Shown in pieces: positions 24,631-32,451 of a DNA stretch of 64,000 nucleotides. The DNA is taken from positions 23,407 to 87,406 of IMG/VR virus record IMGVR_UViG_3300023118_000001; one strand, written 5' to 3'. Numbering within the stretch: position 1 is the stretch's first letter; every line of letters begins with the position of its first letter. The notes under the pieces are model-generated. The model did not search any database. It was not told the DNA's origin and saw nothing but the letters and a program-made list of their open reading frames with translations. The translations under genes were made by a program, and so were the position numbers. The DNA is from a virus.

Positions 24631-25262
24631 CAGTGACCTTCCAGCTCGGACACCAGATCCATCAGCTTCATGTCGAAGTCGTACAGCGACCCGTCATTGA
24701 CGATGGTGTGGGTGACGAAGTGGCGGCTGATACCCCGCTCGCTTTCGTGGTTAACGATGCCCACATTGGCCACCGCTGCCTTCAGCTTTTCAGTCACCGT
24801 GCTGTGCTCCAGAGGTCTCACGATCTCCAGGATGACACCGCCGTGGATCTGCAGGTACTCAGCCTCGCTGTCGAAGCGGACGTCGCTGAGGACCATCCCC
24901 TTGATCAGATCCTCGCCGTTCACCTTCAGGTTAGAGAACCTGCTAGAGTCAGCCTCGAACGGGCATCCAGCTTCGACCCACTTGCGCTTCTTCTCCACCA
25001 GGTTGACCCACACCTGGGGGTTCATCAGCTCGCGACCCCACTCAGTGCCGAGGGTTTGCATCATCACCCGGTACGACTTGCAGGTTTCAGGGCAGATGCC
25101 CGAGCGATCGCCTTCGTGGAAGTGGTCGCCGAAGACCGACTTCAGCATGGTCTTCAGCGGTTCCGCGAAAGCGTATTTGTACAGGTCCATATGCCTGGCC
25201 AGATAGGCAGCTGCGTGGTCTTTACCGGACCTGGCCAGTCCGGTCACGCCGATCAGCTTCAT
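24630..25262 (-). CDS. Deoxynucleoside monophosphate kinase
   Basis: ATG 25262 overlaps the exonuclease stop by four bases; an upstream ATG at 25286 is rejected. The 210 residues open MKLIGVTGLARSGKDHAA, the P-loop of phage dNMP kinases (GxxxxGKD). An acceptor region LKTMLKSVFGD and a lid-like basic segment follow, with Asp/Arg in VLSDVRFDSEAEYL. The enzyme would phosphorylate dNMPs, including products of ThyX and the dUTPase-like protein, for DNA synthesis. T4 gp1 and T5 dNMP kinases are similar in size. Confidence 0.88.
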   Translation of the reverse strand: MKLIGVTGLARSGKDHAAAYLARHMDLYKYAFAEPLKTMLKSVFGDHFHEGDRSGICPETCKSYRVMMQTLGTEWGRELMNPQVWVNLVEKKRKWVEAGCPFEADSSRFSNLKVNGEDLIKGMVLSDVRFDSEAEYLQIHGGVILEIVRPLEHSTVTEKLKAAVANVGIVNHESERGISRHFVTHTIVNDGSLYDFDMKLMDLVSELEGH

Positions 25263-26005
25263 ATCGCCTGCGCCAAGCGGAGGCACAGCGCTTCACGAAG
25301 CTCGGCCGAGAACTCCATGTCGCACTTGTCGCTAAGCAGCCATTTGCAGTAATCCTGCTTCAGGTTTTTCACCTTGCTGCCCTTCTCCTTGCCGAAGCCG
25401 ATCTTCATTTCAAGGGTGCCGTCGTCACCCTTCATCCAGACCATCAGCTCGTCGAGGCTGTCGACCTTGGCCCAGCCGAACAGCGGCTTGATGCACTTGA
25501 GGGTGGCGTCGACGTCGACCGAGGCGTCGTGAGCGCCATTCATGGGCTCGCCCATGATGTGCTCATAGAACGCGGTCAGCTTGGCGCTGGGCCACTTGTG
25601 TTCGGTCTTCAGCTTACGGGCTGCCTTCATCAGGTCAATCGACTTCGGCGCGCGGAAACCTACCCGGGCAGCGATGCGGTTGTCGAAGGTGGCGCTGTTG
25701 TAGCCGATGACCGCGTCCAGGTTCATCTCGTTGACCGTGGCCATCTGCTCGGCCAGGTACGGTTCCCACGGCTTTTCATCCAGCAGGTCATGGGCGTAGT
25801 AGCCATGGACCTTGGAGGCCTCGGGGTGAATCTCCATACCAGGGTTCAGCAGCGTGAGGTCCTGGTCGTGGATGTCGTAGCTGCCATCCTGTTGCAGGGT
25901 CACGATCCACAGGGCTGACTGCAGAACGCCGCAACTGCCAGCGTCCACCCCGGTGGTTTCATAGTCGTGAGCCAGCGCTCTGACACTTTGTCCATTGAAG
26001 CTCAT
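25259..26005 (-). CDS. DnaQ-type 3'-5' exonuclease (DEDDh)
   Basis: ATG 26005 follows AAGGA; 248 residues. Exo I is HDYETTG (D, E), Exo II lies in IGYNSATFDNRI (D), and Exo III is GAHDASVDVDAT (H, D), a full DEDDh set. This arrangement resembles exonuclease I / DnaQ-like single-strand exonucleases. The C-terminal 80 residues are charged and helical. It is encoded beside the polymerase, which already has its own proofreading domain, so this enzyme may act in recombination or host DNA degradation instead. Confidence 0.87.
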   Translation of the reverse strand: MSFNGQSVRALAHDYETTGVDAGSCGVLQSALWIVTLQQDGSYDIHDQDLTLLNPGMEIHPEASKVHGYYAHDLLDEKPWEPYLAEQMATVNEMNLDAVIGYNSATFDNRIAARVGFRAPKSIDLMKAARKLKTEHKWPSAKLTAFYEHIMGEPMNGAHDASVDVDATLKCIKPLFGWAKVDSLDELMVWMKGDDGTLEMKIGFGKEKGSKVKNLKQDYCKWLLSDKCDMEFSAELREALCLRLAQAI

Positions 26006-26008
26006 GGG

Positions 26009-26362
26009 TTATTCCTTACCGGTTGAGAAAAATTGTTTGTGAATGGCCGGCCAGCGGCGCCGGAACATCTCGACGCGGCGGGCCATCAGGCTTTCGTTGT
26101 GCTTGGCGTCCCGCAGCTGTTTACGCAGTTCCTCAAGTTCGTCTTCCAACTCCTTGACGTAGCTGTCGTTGTAGCTGCGATCCTCACAGCGTAAATCCGC
26201 CGAGGTGCCGACGAAGAAAGGCTCGCCAGGCCGTTTGATCCCCATCGGGATCGCCTTGCCTGGCTCGATGGTGTTGACGGGGCCCTGGATGGGCGGATCA
26301 GGGAGGCTGCTGACAGCCTCCTTGAATTTCTCCCACCAGTCGTTAATCGGCGACGACTTCAA
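26009..26362 (-). CDS. Hypothetical coiled-coil protein overlapping the polymerase 3' end
   Basis: TTG 26362 has an exact AGGAGG five bases upstream and gives 117 residues; ATG 26389 is possible but lacks that site. The gene overlaps the polymerase end by 20 bases. The N-terminal half is Pro/Gly-rich, the C-terminal half a charged coiled coil (VKELEDELEELRKQLRDAKH) ending in a basic segment. It could be a small polymerase partner, but that rests on position only. Confidence 0.7.
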   Translation of the reverse strand: MKSSPINDWWEKFKEAVSSLPDPPIQGPVNTIEPGKAIPMGIKRPGEPFFVGTSADLRCEDRSYNDSYVKELEDELEELRKQLRDAKHNESLMARRVEMFRRRWPAIHKQFFSTGKE

Positions 26363-29300
26363 ACTCCACCTCCTCTTCCCCGTCTTCATCCATCTCGACA
26401 TAACCCGCCTTGCGGATCGGATCGAACGGCTGCAGAAGGTCAACTTCCCAAATGCTGCGGGCTTCCTCAATGGAGCGAGCAACGAAGGCCTCGACGTTTT
26501 CACGGCTGATGTTACGACCCAGCTCGTGCACTCTACCCCAGTCCGGCCCAATGGAGAACTCCGGTACTTGGCGGACTTTGTGCCCTGGCGGGGTCGACTC
26601 TTCCATGAAGCGGCCGACCTCTTGGCAGTAGTCGTACACGTCGTCCTTGTGAACCCAGGCCACCACTTCGTCGTAGATCGGAGCAAAGAACACCATGTTC
26701 AGTCTGTCCATGATGCCGCTCTCGGCGATCCGGGTCAGCACGATGCGCAACATCTGCGCTGCAGTGCCCTGGATCGTCGCGTTGGTGCCCTGGCGGTGCT
26801 GACGGGCGACCTTGCCGCTGTCCTCGCTGAAGATGTCGTTGGTGGCGTGACGCTTGGTCCCGAAGGCTGTCAGCGTGAAGCCGTTCTTGGTCATGAATTC
26901 GCCGGTCTCGGCCTGCCACGGACGAATCCGGGTGTACAGGTCGAAGGTGCCATCGAGCAGCTTCTTGGCTTCTTCCACCGGCACGATCAGGTTGCGAGAC
27001 AGCGTGCCAGCGCCAGCGCCGTAGGCCATACCGAAGTTTACGGTCTTGGCCTTGCCGCGGATGGCGACGGTGATCTTGTTCAGCTTGTGGTCCGGGTCAT
27101 CCTTGGCCTCGACGAAGTCCTCATAGGACATTTTCGCGATGCCGGAGCCTGTCATGCTGTGCAAGTCTTTCTCGTTGGCCGGGTCGTAGACCGACATCAT
27201 CACCGGATCGTTGGCGAGGTTCGCCATCAGCCGGATCTCTTGCCCGTTGAAGTCGATCGCCACGCAGACGTGGTCCGGGGTTGGCGGAATGAAGATGGTC
27301 CGCATGACCTTGCCTTCGCCGCGCTTGGCCACCTGCAGGATGTTCATCGAGCTGCCAGTTGGCCGGGTGGTGTCGGTGCCTGCGTCGGTGATGATCGGGT
27401 GGACCTTGCCGTCGCGGTGACGCCACATCGGGTACTTGACGTGGTACAGGCTGCAGCGGGTGTTGGCCGACTTCACTCGACGAAGGATGGTCAGCGCATC
27501 ACGCTGCCAGCAGTCCTCTAGGACGTCGTTCGCCAGCGCCGTGAGGATAGCCTGCTCGTCGGTAGACGGGCCTGCTTCCTTGATGCCGACGGCCATCCGG
27601 CCCTTACCCACCTGCTTGCCGCGCAGCTTGACCGGGATACCGATCTTGCAATACAGCAGGTGCTGCATCTGCACCGGGCTGCCGACGTTCAGCGGGTCGC
27701 CAAACGCCACGATGCTCGGCTTGATGCCGGCCGTGCGCTGCACCAGGTTGCCGAACTGCTCGTACAGCATCTCGGCCATGTCCACCTTCTTCCAGTCCAG
27801 GTCGTCCTGTGAAGCCTCGGCCTTCTTGCGCAGATCGGTGATCTTCATCGCGCCGCCGGTGACCGCCGAAGACATGAGCTTGACGAATTCACGCTGTGCA
27901 TCATTGAGCGGCCATTCATCCTCGAAGCCCGCGCAGCCCGCCTCGTAGTACCACTCGCTGATCGCCTTCTGTGTCAGCTTCTCCAGAGGCGGCAGGCCCA
28001 GGGCTTCGATAGCCGGTGCCAGCTGCTTCTCGGTGAAAGCGAACGACGGCATGACCATCTCTTCTCGGTACGGGGTGTATTGGCAGGCTGCTTCCAGCTT
28101 CTTGCGCCACTCAGCGACCTTGGTGCCGGCCACTTCGGTGTCGCCGTCGGCCTTCTTCTTCGCCGAGCGGAAGATGTAATCCTTCTCGGCGTCGATCAGC
28201 GTCTTGCAGCCCGCGGTGATGTTGCCGGTGACGTTCTTCTCCAGGATGGCGCGAAGCTCCAGCATGCCCTCCTCGATGGTCTTCAGGTCCTGGGCATGAA
28301 TGCGCTTCTGCGCGGCCCAGTTCATGTCGACGCCGGCCACGTAGGCCCGCTGCAGCACCTCGGTAGGCTTCACAGCCCACCGCTGGTAGAAGTCCCACTG
28401 CCCGTCCAGCTTGAGCATCAGCTTCAGCAGGTCGTGCAGGTGACCGGTCACCAGGCTGTCGTCGGTGCCGTAGGTGAAGACTTCGTCAGCCGACAGCTCA
28501 CACATCATGCTGACGCCTTGGCCGTCGTTACCGGCTGCCAGGGTGTCCTGGAACGATGTCTGCTCATACGCCAGGTAGTTCAGGGAGATCGCCTTGAGGC
28601 CTGCCTCCATGTTCTCGTCGTAGAAGCGCTGCATCATCCGGGTGTCCTGGATGTCGGTCAGCCAGGTGTTCAGGTTGGTCTGCGTGACCACGCCTTCGAA
28701 CAAAGCGTTGTGCGCCACCCGCTGGGTGTGCTTGCCGGCGAACTCAAGGATCTCCAGCACCACTGCCTTGTCCACGTTGTGCGAGTCGCGGTGATCTACC
28801 GGGATGTAGATCACGTTTTCCAGGTGGCGGCCGAACTGGAACGAAGCGCCGGCCAGCTCCTGGCTGAGCATGTCGACGAAGGGGCCGGACTTGGCGATAC
28901 GGAAATCGCGGATCGGGTCCTTGTCGGAGGATTCATAGTCGAACGCGGTGAGGTCGCCGGCCTTGATCTCGGCGAAGATCGCCTCCTTCATGTCTTCCCA
29001 ATTGGTGGCGTCGACAATCATCGGCACCGGCATCAGGTGGCTGTACTCAGCGTCCCACATATCCTCGCAGCCGACTTCCTTCAGGCACTCGTACAGCAGC
29101 GCCGGGTTCGGTACGCGCTTGTGGACCTTGGGCTTGACCAGCTTGCGCAGCCGTGGCTTCCAGCACAGTTCAGGCTTCAGGTTGGCCAGGCGCCAGCCCA
29201 TCCGCCAGTCGCTGAACGCGTTGCGCAGCTTGATCAGATTCTTGTCGCCGGACGCTTCGATGGATTCGTCCAGCAGGTCAGTGTTACCGGTGTTGACTAT

Positions 29301-30002
29301 CGCAGCCAGCTCGTCCAGGCCGTCGATGCCGACCGCCGCTGCCAGCTTGTGGATGGCTGCCGGGCCCATGCCCTTGACGCCGGAGTAGTTGTCCGAGCTG
29401 TCGCCGATGATCGACTTGATGAAGCTGGTCAGCCGGTAGGGCAAGCCTGCCAGGTCGTGACCTTCAGGGTAGACGCCGTCTTCGCCGCGCGGGGCGTAGT
29501 GGGCCACGCCCTTGATATGGACGATGGTGTCTTCGTCCACCAGCACCAGCATGTCTTCGTCGACGGTGTGGATGTCCTTCGGACCCTTGACCATCTGGCA
29601 GATCCAGCCCATCAGGTCATCCGCTTCGACGCCGTCCACGAACATCTGTGTGGCGCCGATCGCGGAGAAAAACTTCTTCGCCCAAATCATCAGCTCTTTG
29701 TACTGAGCGATCTCGATAGGGCTTTTGTTCTTGTCGTCCTTGGACGCCTGGCCTTTGTACTCAGGGTAAATGCCCAGGCGGTAGGCCTTGCCAGCATCGT
29801 GGGCGACCAGCATTTCACGGGGAGAACCCCCACCCTCAAGGATGGGGCGAATGTAGCGGGTCAGAAAGTCCGCTGCACCGGCCTGCCAATCGGCAAACCG
29901 GCGATCGAGCTTCGCACAGTGCAGCGACTTGTCGCTGACACCGTAGTAGGCGTGCTTTACGCACGCCCTGAAGTCGATGATCTGAAGGGGTTGATCGGCC
30001 AT
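26343..30002 (-). CDS. DNA polymerase I, family A, with fused 5' nuclease and 3'-5' exonuclease
   Basis: This 1219-residue protein starts at ATG 30002 with AGGAG upstream. Residues 1-300 form a FEN-type 5' nuclease (EADDLMGW, TVDEDMLVLVD, GDSSDNYSGVKGMGP). Residues about 345-510 form the proofreading domain: FDYESSD (Exo I), AHNALFEG/DIQDTRMM (Exo II) and YGTDDS (Exo III). The polymerase domain carries NVGSPVQMQ, TTRPTGSS, motif A AIDFNGQEIR (near 916), motif B KTVNFGMAYG (near 987) and motif C IYDEV (near 1109). Motif C has Tyr where Pol I has His. It is the replicative polymerase; the fused 5' nuclease is more like bacterial Pol I than most phage enzymes. Confidence 0.95.
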   Translation of the reverse strand: MADQPLQIIDFRACVKHAYYGVSDKSLHCAKLDRRFADWQAGAADFLTRYIRPILEGGGSPREMLVAHDAGKAYRLGIYPEYKGQASKDDKNKSPIEIAQYKELMIWAKKFFSAIGATQMFVDGVEADDLMGWICQMVKGPKDIHTVDEDMLVLVDEDTIVHIKGVAHYAPRGEDGVYPEGHDLAGLPYRLTSFIKSIIGDSSDNYSGVKGMGPAAIHKLAAAVGIDGLDELAAIVNTGNTDLLDESIEASGDKNLIKLRNAFSDWRMGWRLANLKPELCWKPRLRKLVKPKVHKRVPNPALLYECLKEVGCEDMWDAEYSHLMPVPMIVDATNWEDMKEAIFAEIKAGDLTAFDYESSDKDPIRDFRIAKSGPFVDMLSQELAGASFQFGRHLENVIYIPVDHRDSHNVDKAVVLEILEFAGKHTQRVAHNALFEGVVTQTNLNTWLTDIQDTRMMQRFYDENMEAGLKAISLNYLAYEQTSFQDTLAAGNDGQGVSMMCELSADEVFTYGTDDSLVTGHLHDLLKLMLKLDGQWDFYQRWAVKPTEVLQRAYVAGVDMNWAAQKRIHAQDLKTIEEGMLELRAILEKNVTGNITAGCKTLIDAEKDYIFRSAKKKADGDTEVAGTKVAEWRKKLEAACQYTPYREEMVMPSFAFTEKQLAPAIEALGLPPLEKLTQKAISEWYYEAGCAGFEDEWPLNDAQREFVKLMSSAVTGGAMKITDLRKKAEASQDDLDWKKVDMAEMLYEQFGNLVQRTAGIKPSIVAFGDPLNVGSPVQMQHLLYCKIGIPVKLRGKQVGKGRMAVGIKEAGPSTDEQAILTALANDVLEDCWQRDALTILRRVKSANTRCSLYHVKYPMWRHRDGKVHPIITDAGTDTTRPTGSSMNILQVAKRGEGKVMRTIFIPPTPDHVCVAIDFNGQEIRLMANLANDPVMMSVYDPANEKDLHSMTGSGIAKMSYEDFVEAKDDPDHKLNKITVAIRGKAKTVNFGMAYGAGAGTLSRNLIVPVEEAKKLLDGTFDLYTRIRPWQAETGEFMTKNGFTLTAFGTKRHATNDIFSEDSGKVARQHRQGTNATIQGTAAQMLRIVLTRIAESGIMDRLNMVFFAPIYDEVVAWVHKDDVYDYCQEVGRFMEESTPPGHKVRQVPEFSIGPDWGRVHELGRNISRENVEAFVARSIEEARSIWEVDLLQPFDPIRKAGYVEMDEDGEEEVEFEVVAD

Positions 30003-30005
30003 TTA

Positions 30006-30281
30006 TTACTCCTGAATGTGGAGGGCGTGAACCACAATGCCCCCGCCGTGGAGGAGCACCGTGCCAAGGTTTTGGTAATACTTGTCAGCCTCCAGCTCCT
30101 CGCCGGTGACTGCGACGTAGATGTGCTCTTCGACCACCGCTTTGGTGTCGTCGACCTGGGTCCACAGCTGCAGGGGCTTGGCCTGTCCAGGCTGGTGTGC
30201 GACCTGGTAGTTGAATATCCCGCCAGGAACATGGATCACGTTCATGCCGACGTCCAGGCCGTACTTGAGCATTGCTTTCAT
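30006..30281 (-). CDS. Small hypothetical protein before the polymerase gene
   Basis: ATG 30281 follows GGAGG at seven bases; 91 residues. Gly- and Val-rich strands (NVIHVPGGIFNYQV, EEHIYVAVTGEEL) suggest a compact beta protein. It sits three bases from the polymerase start and two from the upstream exonuclease, so it belongs to the replication operon. I do not recognise it. Confidence 0.7.
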   Translation of the reverse strand: MKAMLKYGLDVGMNVIHVPGGIFNYQVAHQPGQAKPLQLWTQVDDTKAVVEEHIYVAVTGEELEADKYYQNLGTVLLHGGGIVVHALHIQE

Positions 30282-30283
30282 GG

Positions 30284-30892
30284 TTAAACCTCCGGGTAGC
30301 GTTCAAAGACCAGCTGCAGGCACTGGGCCTGGTAGCGGGCATCTTCCAAGGCATCGTGCAGCGTGCCCCGTTCCAACGGGAATTCGACCCCGCGTTTCTC
30401 AGCGAAGTCCACCATCGTGCGCTGATCACGGACATGATTGTAGCGGTAGGGCAGCGCGATGCCTTCGCGCTTGAACCCTTCTTCCAGCCACACGCTGTCA
30501 CGGTCACCGCGCACCCACAGTTCACCAGTGAAGTTCGAGGTGCGGCCGATTACCTTGGTGTCAGCCTGCAGCCACTGCCAGAAGGCTCGCAGCGCGTTAC
30601 CCAGGTTCAGCCCGCCACGACCTTCCAGCGCTCCCTCGCGGGCCACCTGGCCTTGTTCCAGCCACCAGTAGAAGGTGTCAGCGTCGATTGGCGCCTGGCC
30701 TTTGAGGTCGATGGTGACGTGGAACTCATGGCTGATGCTGTTGATCTTTTCATCGTTCATGATCATGCAGGAGTCGGTGGGTTTGAAACGCACCGCGCCG
30801 ATCGCGATGATCGGCGAGTTGGGTCCCATCCCGGCGGTCTCAAGGTCGACCGAGACGGGGAGTTCAGCTAGGTTTTCGAAGTACATGATCAC
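30284..30892 (-). CDS. DEDDh 3'-5' exonuclease, Rv2179c-like
   Basis: The start is GTG 30892 (GTGA overlap with thyX) or ATG 30886. The 200 or so residues carry Exo I PVSVDLETAG, an Exo II region in NFTGELWVRGDRDSVWLE, and Exo III GTLHDALEDARYQAQ. The layout fits the Rv2179c-like group of phage and bacterial exoribonucleases/exonucleases. This is the second free-standing DEDDh enzyme in the window. It may act on RNA or short single strands; substrate cannot be told from sequence. Confidence 0.85.
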   Translation of the reverse strand: MIMYFENLAELPVSVDLETAGMGPNSPIIAIGAVRFKPTDSCMIMNDEKINSISHEFHVTIDLKGQAPIDADTFYWWLEQGQVAREGALEGRGGLNLGNALRAFWQWLQADTKVIGRTSNFTGELWVRGDRDSVWLEEGFKREGIALPYRYNHVRDQRTMVDFAEKRGVEFPLERGTLHDALEDARYQAQCLQLVFERYPEV

Positions 30893-31578
30893 ACCGCCGT
30901 GAGTGCTTTCCAGCTGTAAGGGAACAGGCGTTCCATGATGGGGCCGATGCCGGTGAACAGGTCATTGACCTCGCCTTGGGCATGGCTGTCGGTGCGCTTG
31001 ATCCAGGCCTGGGCGTAAGCATAGAGGCTGCCGGTCCAGTACCAGTTCACTTCGCAGCCCTGTGGGAGAACGAAGCGGGCCTGCTCTGGCGCCACGCCGT
31101 TTTCTACCATCCGCTCGTAAAAACTGATCATGCCTTCACAGGCCCGGATGTAGTCCTCTCGGATCAGATCGCTGCTAGGGTGAGGGCCGGCGCTGCCCTG
31201 CTTGACCTTGTCGCCATCCGGTGCCTGGCGGAACACATCCGGCACGAACAGCACCGGCCGGCCACTGATGTAGCGGCGGCTCTCTTCGTTCTCGACGAAG
31301 CCGACCTTGTGCTTGAAGCACTGGGTGCGGATCGGCACCGGCGCCGACATGCGCAGGGTGATCGAGGTGTGAGCGAAGGGGGTCCAGTGTTCGTGGGAGG
31401 CCAGGTACTGGATCAGTGCCTCGTGGCTGCGTACCTTCTGGCCAGTAGCCTTTTCGTGCTGCTCAGCTTCTGCCCGGGTAATGAAGTGGGAGACTTCAAC
31501 GTCGTTGGCGAAACTGACTTTGGCAGCCTTCACCACCGACAGGTCGTTGCCCATATGGTCTACGTACAGTGCGTGCAT
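30889..31578 (-). CDS. thyX: Flavin-dependent thymidylate synthase (ThyX) with altered signature
   Basis: ATG 31578 follows AAGGAG; 229 residues. ThyX converts dUMP to dTMP with methylene-tetrahydrofolate, NADPH and FAD. Family marks: HTSITLRM, the signature region CFKHKVGFVENEESRRY and EQARFVLPQG. The usual RHRxxSxNxxSxRY reads KHKVGFVENEESRRY, so both arginines of RHR are lysines and the first Ser is Gly. The ESRRY part and the ARxxLP segment are kept. It may be active with changed flavin/nucleotide contacts, or use a modified pyrimidine. It sits among the replication genes after a hairpin terminator. Confidence 0.9.
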   Translation of the reverse strand: MHALYVDHMGNDLSVVKAAKVSFANDVEVSHFITRAEAEQHEKATGQKVRSHEALIQYLASHEHWTPFAHTSITLRMSAPVPIRTQCFKHKVGFVENEESRRYISGRPVLFVPDVFRQAPDGDKVKQGSAGPHPSSDLIREDYIRACEGMISFYERMVENGVAPEQARFVLPQGCEVNWYWTGSLYAYAQAWIKRTDSHAQGEVNDLFTGIGPIMERLFPYSWKALTAV

Positions 31579-31601
31579 CGTGTTGCTCCTTGAATAAAGA
31601 A

Positions 31602-31618
31602 CCCCGCCTATGGCGGGG
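31602..31618 (-). terminator. Rho-independent terminator
   Basis: CCCCGCC-TAT-GGCGGGG forms a 7-bp GC stem; on the minus strand TTCTTTATTC follows. It lies between the 43-residue membrane protein gene and thyX and should end or attenuate the transcript from the right. Confidence 0.7.
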
Positions 31619-31636
31619 CACGGTGGCGCGGGGGTG

Positions 31637-31768
31637 TTACTCAGCAGGCCAGGCGCTGAACACCAACGTCAGAACGATGGCGACGTACATGGCCCACACC
31701 TGCTGGGTGTAGACGGAGTAGAGAAGGGATATGGACGCCAGCACTGCTGCGACCTTGATCACCTTCAT
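31637..31768 (-). CDS. Small membrane protein (43 residues)
   Basis: ATG 31768 overlaps the MazG-like stop (TAATG) and TAA ends at 31637. The product starts MKVIKVAAVLASISLLYS and has two hydrophobic segments (about residues 6-20 and 25-39) with little between. A GC-rich terminator follows 19 bases later. It is unrecognised; the coupling and defined terminator support it as a real gene. Confidence 0.6.
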   Translation of the reverse strand: MKVIKVAAVLASISLLYSVYTQQVWAMYVAIVLTLVFSAWPAE

Positions 31769-32376
31769 TACTGGCCAGCAGGCTTGTCAGCGCGTTCCTG
31801 AGCAGCCTTGTCGCTGTAGCCGTTCTTGTAACGCTTGCCCAGCAGCTTGACCTTGTTGGCCAGCAGGGCTTCTTCCATGTGGGTTTCGATGCCGTTCAGC
31901 AGGCCCACGATGTAGAAGGTGGCATCGCCCGCTTCTTCGCGGATGTTCTCGCCGTCCAGCTGACCGCCGAGGATGTGCTTGACCACCGCTTCCAACATTT
32001 CGGCAGCTTCCCCTGCCAGGCCGATCGCCATGTGCAGCATGTGCAACTTGTCAGCATCGAGTTCGTCGAAGGCCTGGGCCAAGCCCTGGCTGCTTGGCAG
32101 CCGAGCGTAGACCACGTCCGGCACCGCCGAGGCAGGCTTGTTGTAGACGACCTGCTTCTTCAGCGCGTCCAGCTCGTTGCCCTTGTCGATGATCTTGCAG
32201 CTCAGCTGCAGGATGTGCAGGAAGCCGGAGAACTTCAGGGTTTCCTTGATGGCTTCACCCGGCTTGGCCAGGTTGGTGACCATCTGATCGAACGGGGTGT
32301 TGACGATGACCTCGCGGTGATCTGGTTCGAACTCGAGTAGCATCGGGGAATTCAGGTCGTTGTTAGGGAAGGTCAT
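31768..32376 (-). CDS. MazG-like nucleotide pyrophosphohydrolase (2)
   Basis: ATG 32376 follows AAGGA; 202 residues. The C-terminal 100 residues show a clear MazG pattern: GLAGEAAEMLEAVVKH, then REEAGDATFYIVGLL, and NKVKLLGKRY, giving the four acidic metal ligands on two helices. The N-terminal 95 residues are an extra domain. MazG enzymes hydrolyse NTPs/dNTPs, and in phages may alter (p)ppGpp or remove damaged or host nucleotides. A terminator at 32401 lies just upstream of it. Confidence 0.85.
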   Translation of the reverse strand: MTFPNNDLNSPMLLEFEPDHREVIVNTPFDQMVTNLAKPGEAIKETLKFSGFLHILQLSCKIIDKGNELDALKKQVVYNKPASAVPDVVYARLPSSQGLAQAFDELDADKLHMLHMAIGLAGEAAEMLEAVVKHILGGQLDGENIREEAGDATFYIVGLLNGIETHMEEALLANKVKLLGKRYKNGYSDKAAQERADKPAGQ

Positions 32377-32400
32377 GGGTAGTCCTTAGGAAATTTTGGG

Positions 32401-32433
32401 AATAAAAAGCCCGGCAAGTTTCCCGGCCGGGCT
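32401..32433 (-). terminator. Rho-independent terminator
   Basis: AGCCCGGC (32408-32415), a 10-base loop and GCCGGGCT (32426-32433); on the minus strand TTTTTATT follows. It lies directly after the gene at 32452-33369 and should end that short transcript. Confidence 0.8.
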
Positions 32434-32451
32434 CACTGGCAGGCTGCGGTG

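Noticed and set aside
28080-30287. 735-residue plus-strand ORF antisense to the DNA polymerase
   Set aside because: It mirrors the polymerase reading frame, has Val/Leu/Arg/Gln-biased text without motifs, and no ribosome site. Long antisense frames are expected where third positions are GC-rich.
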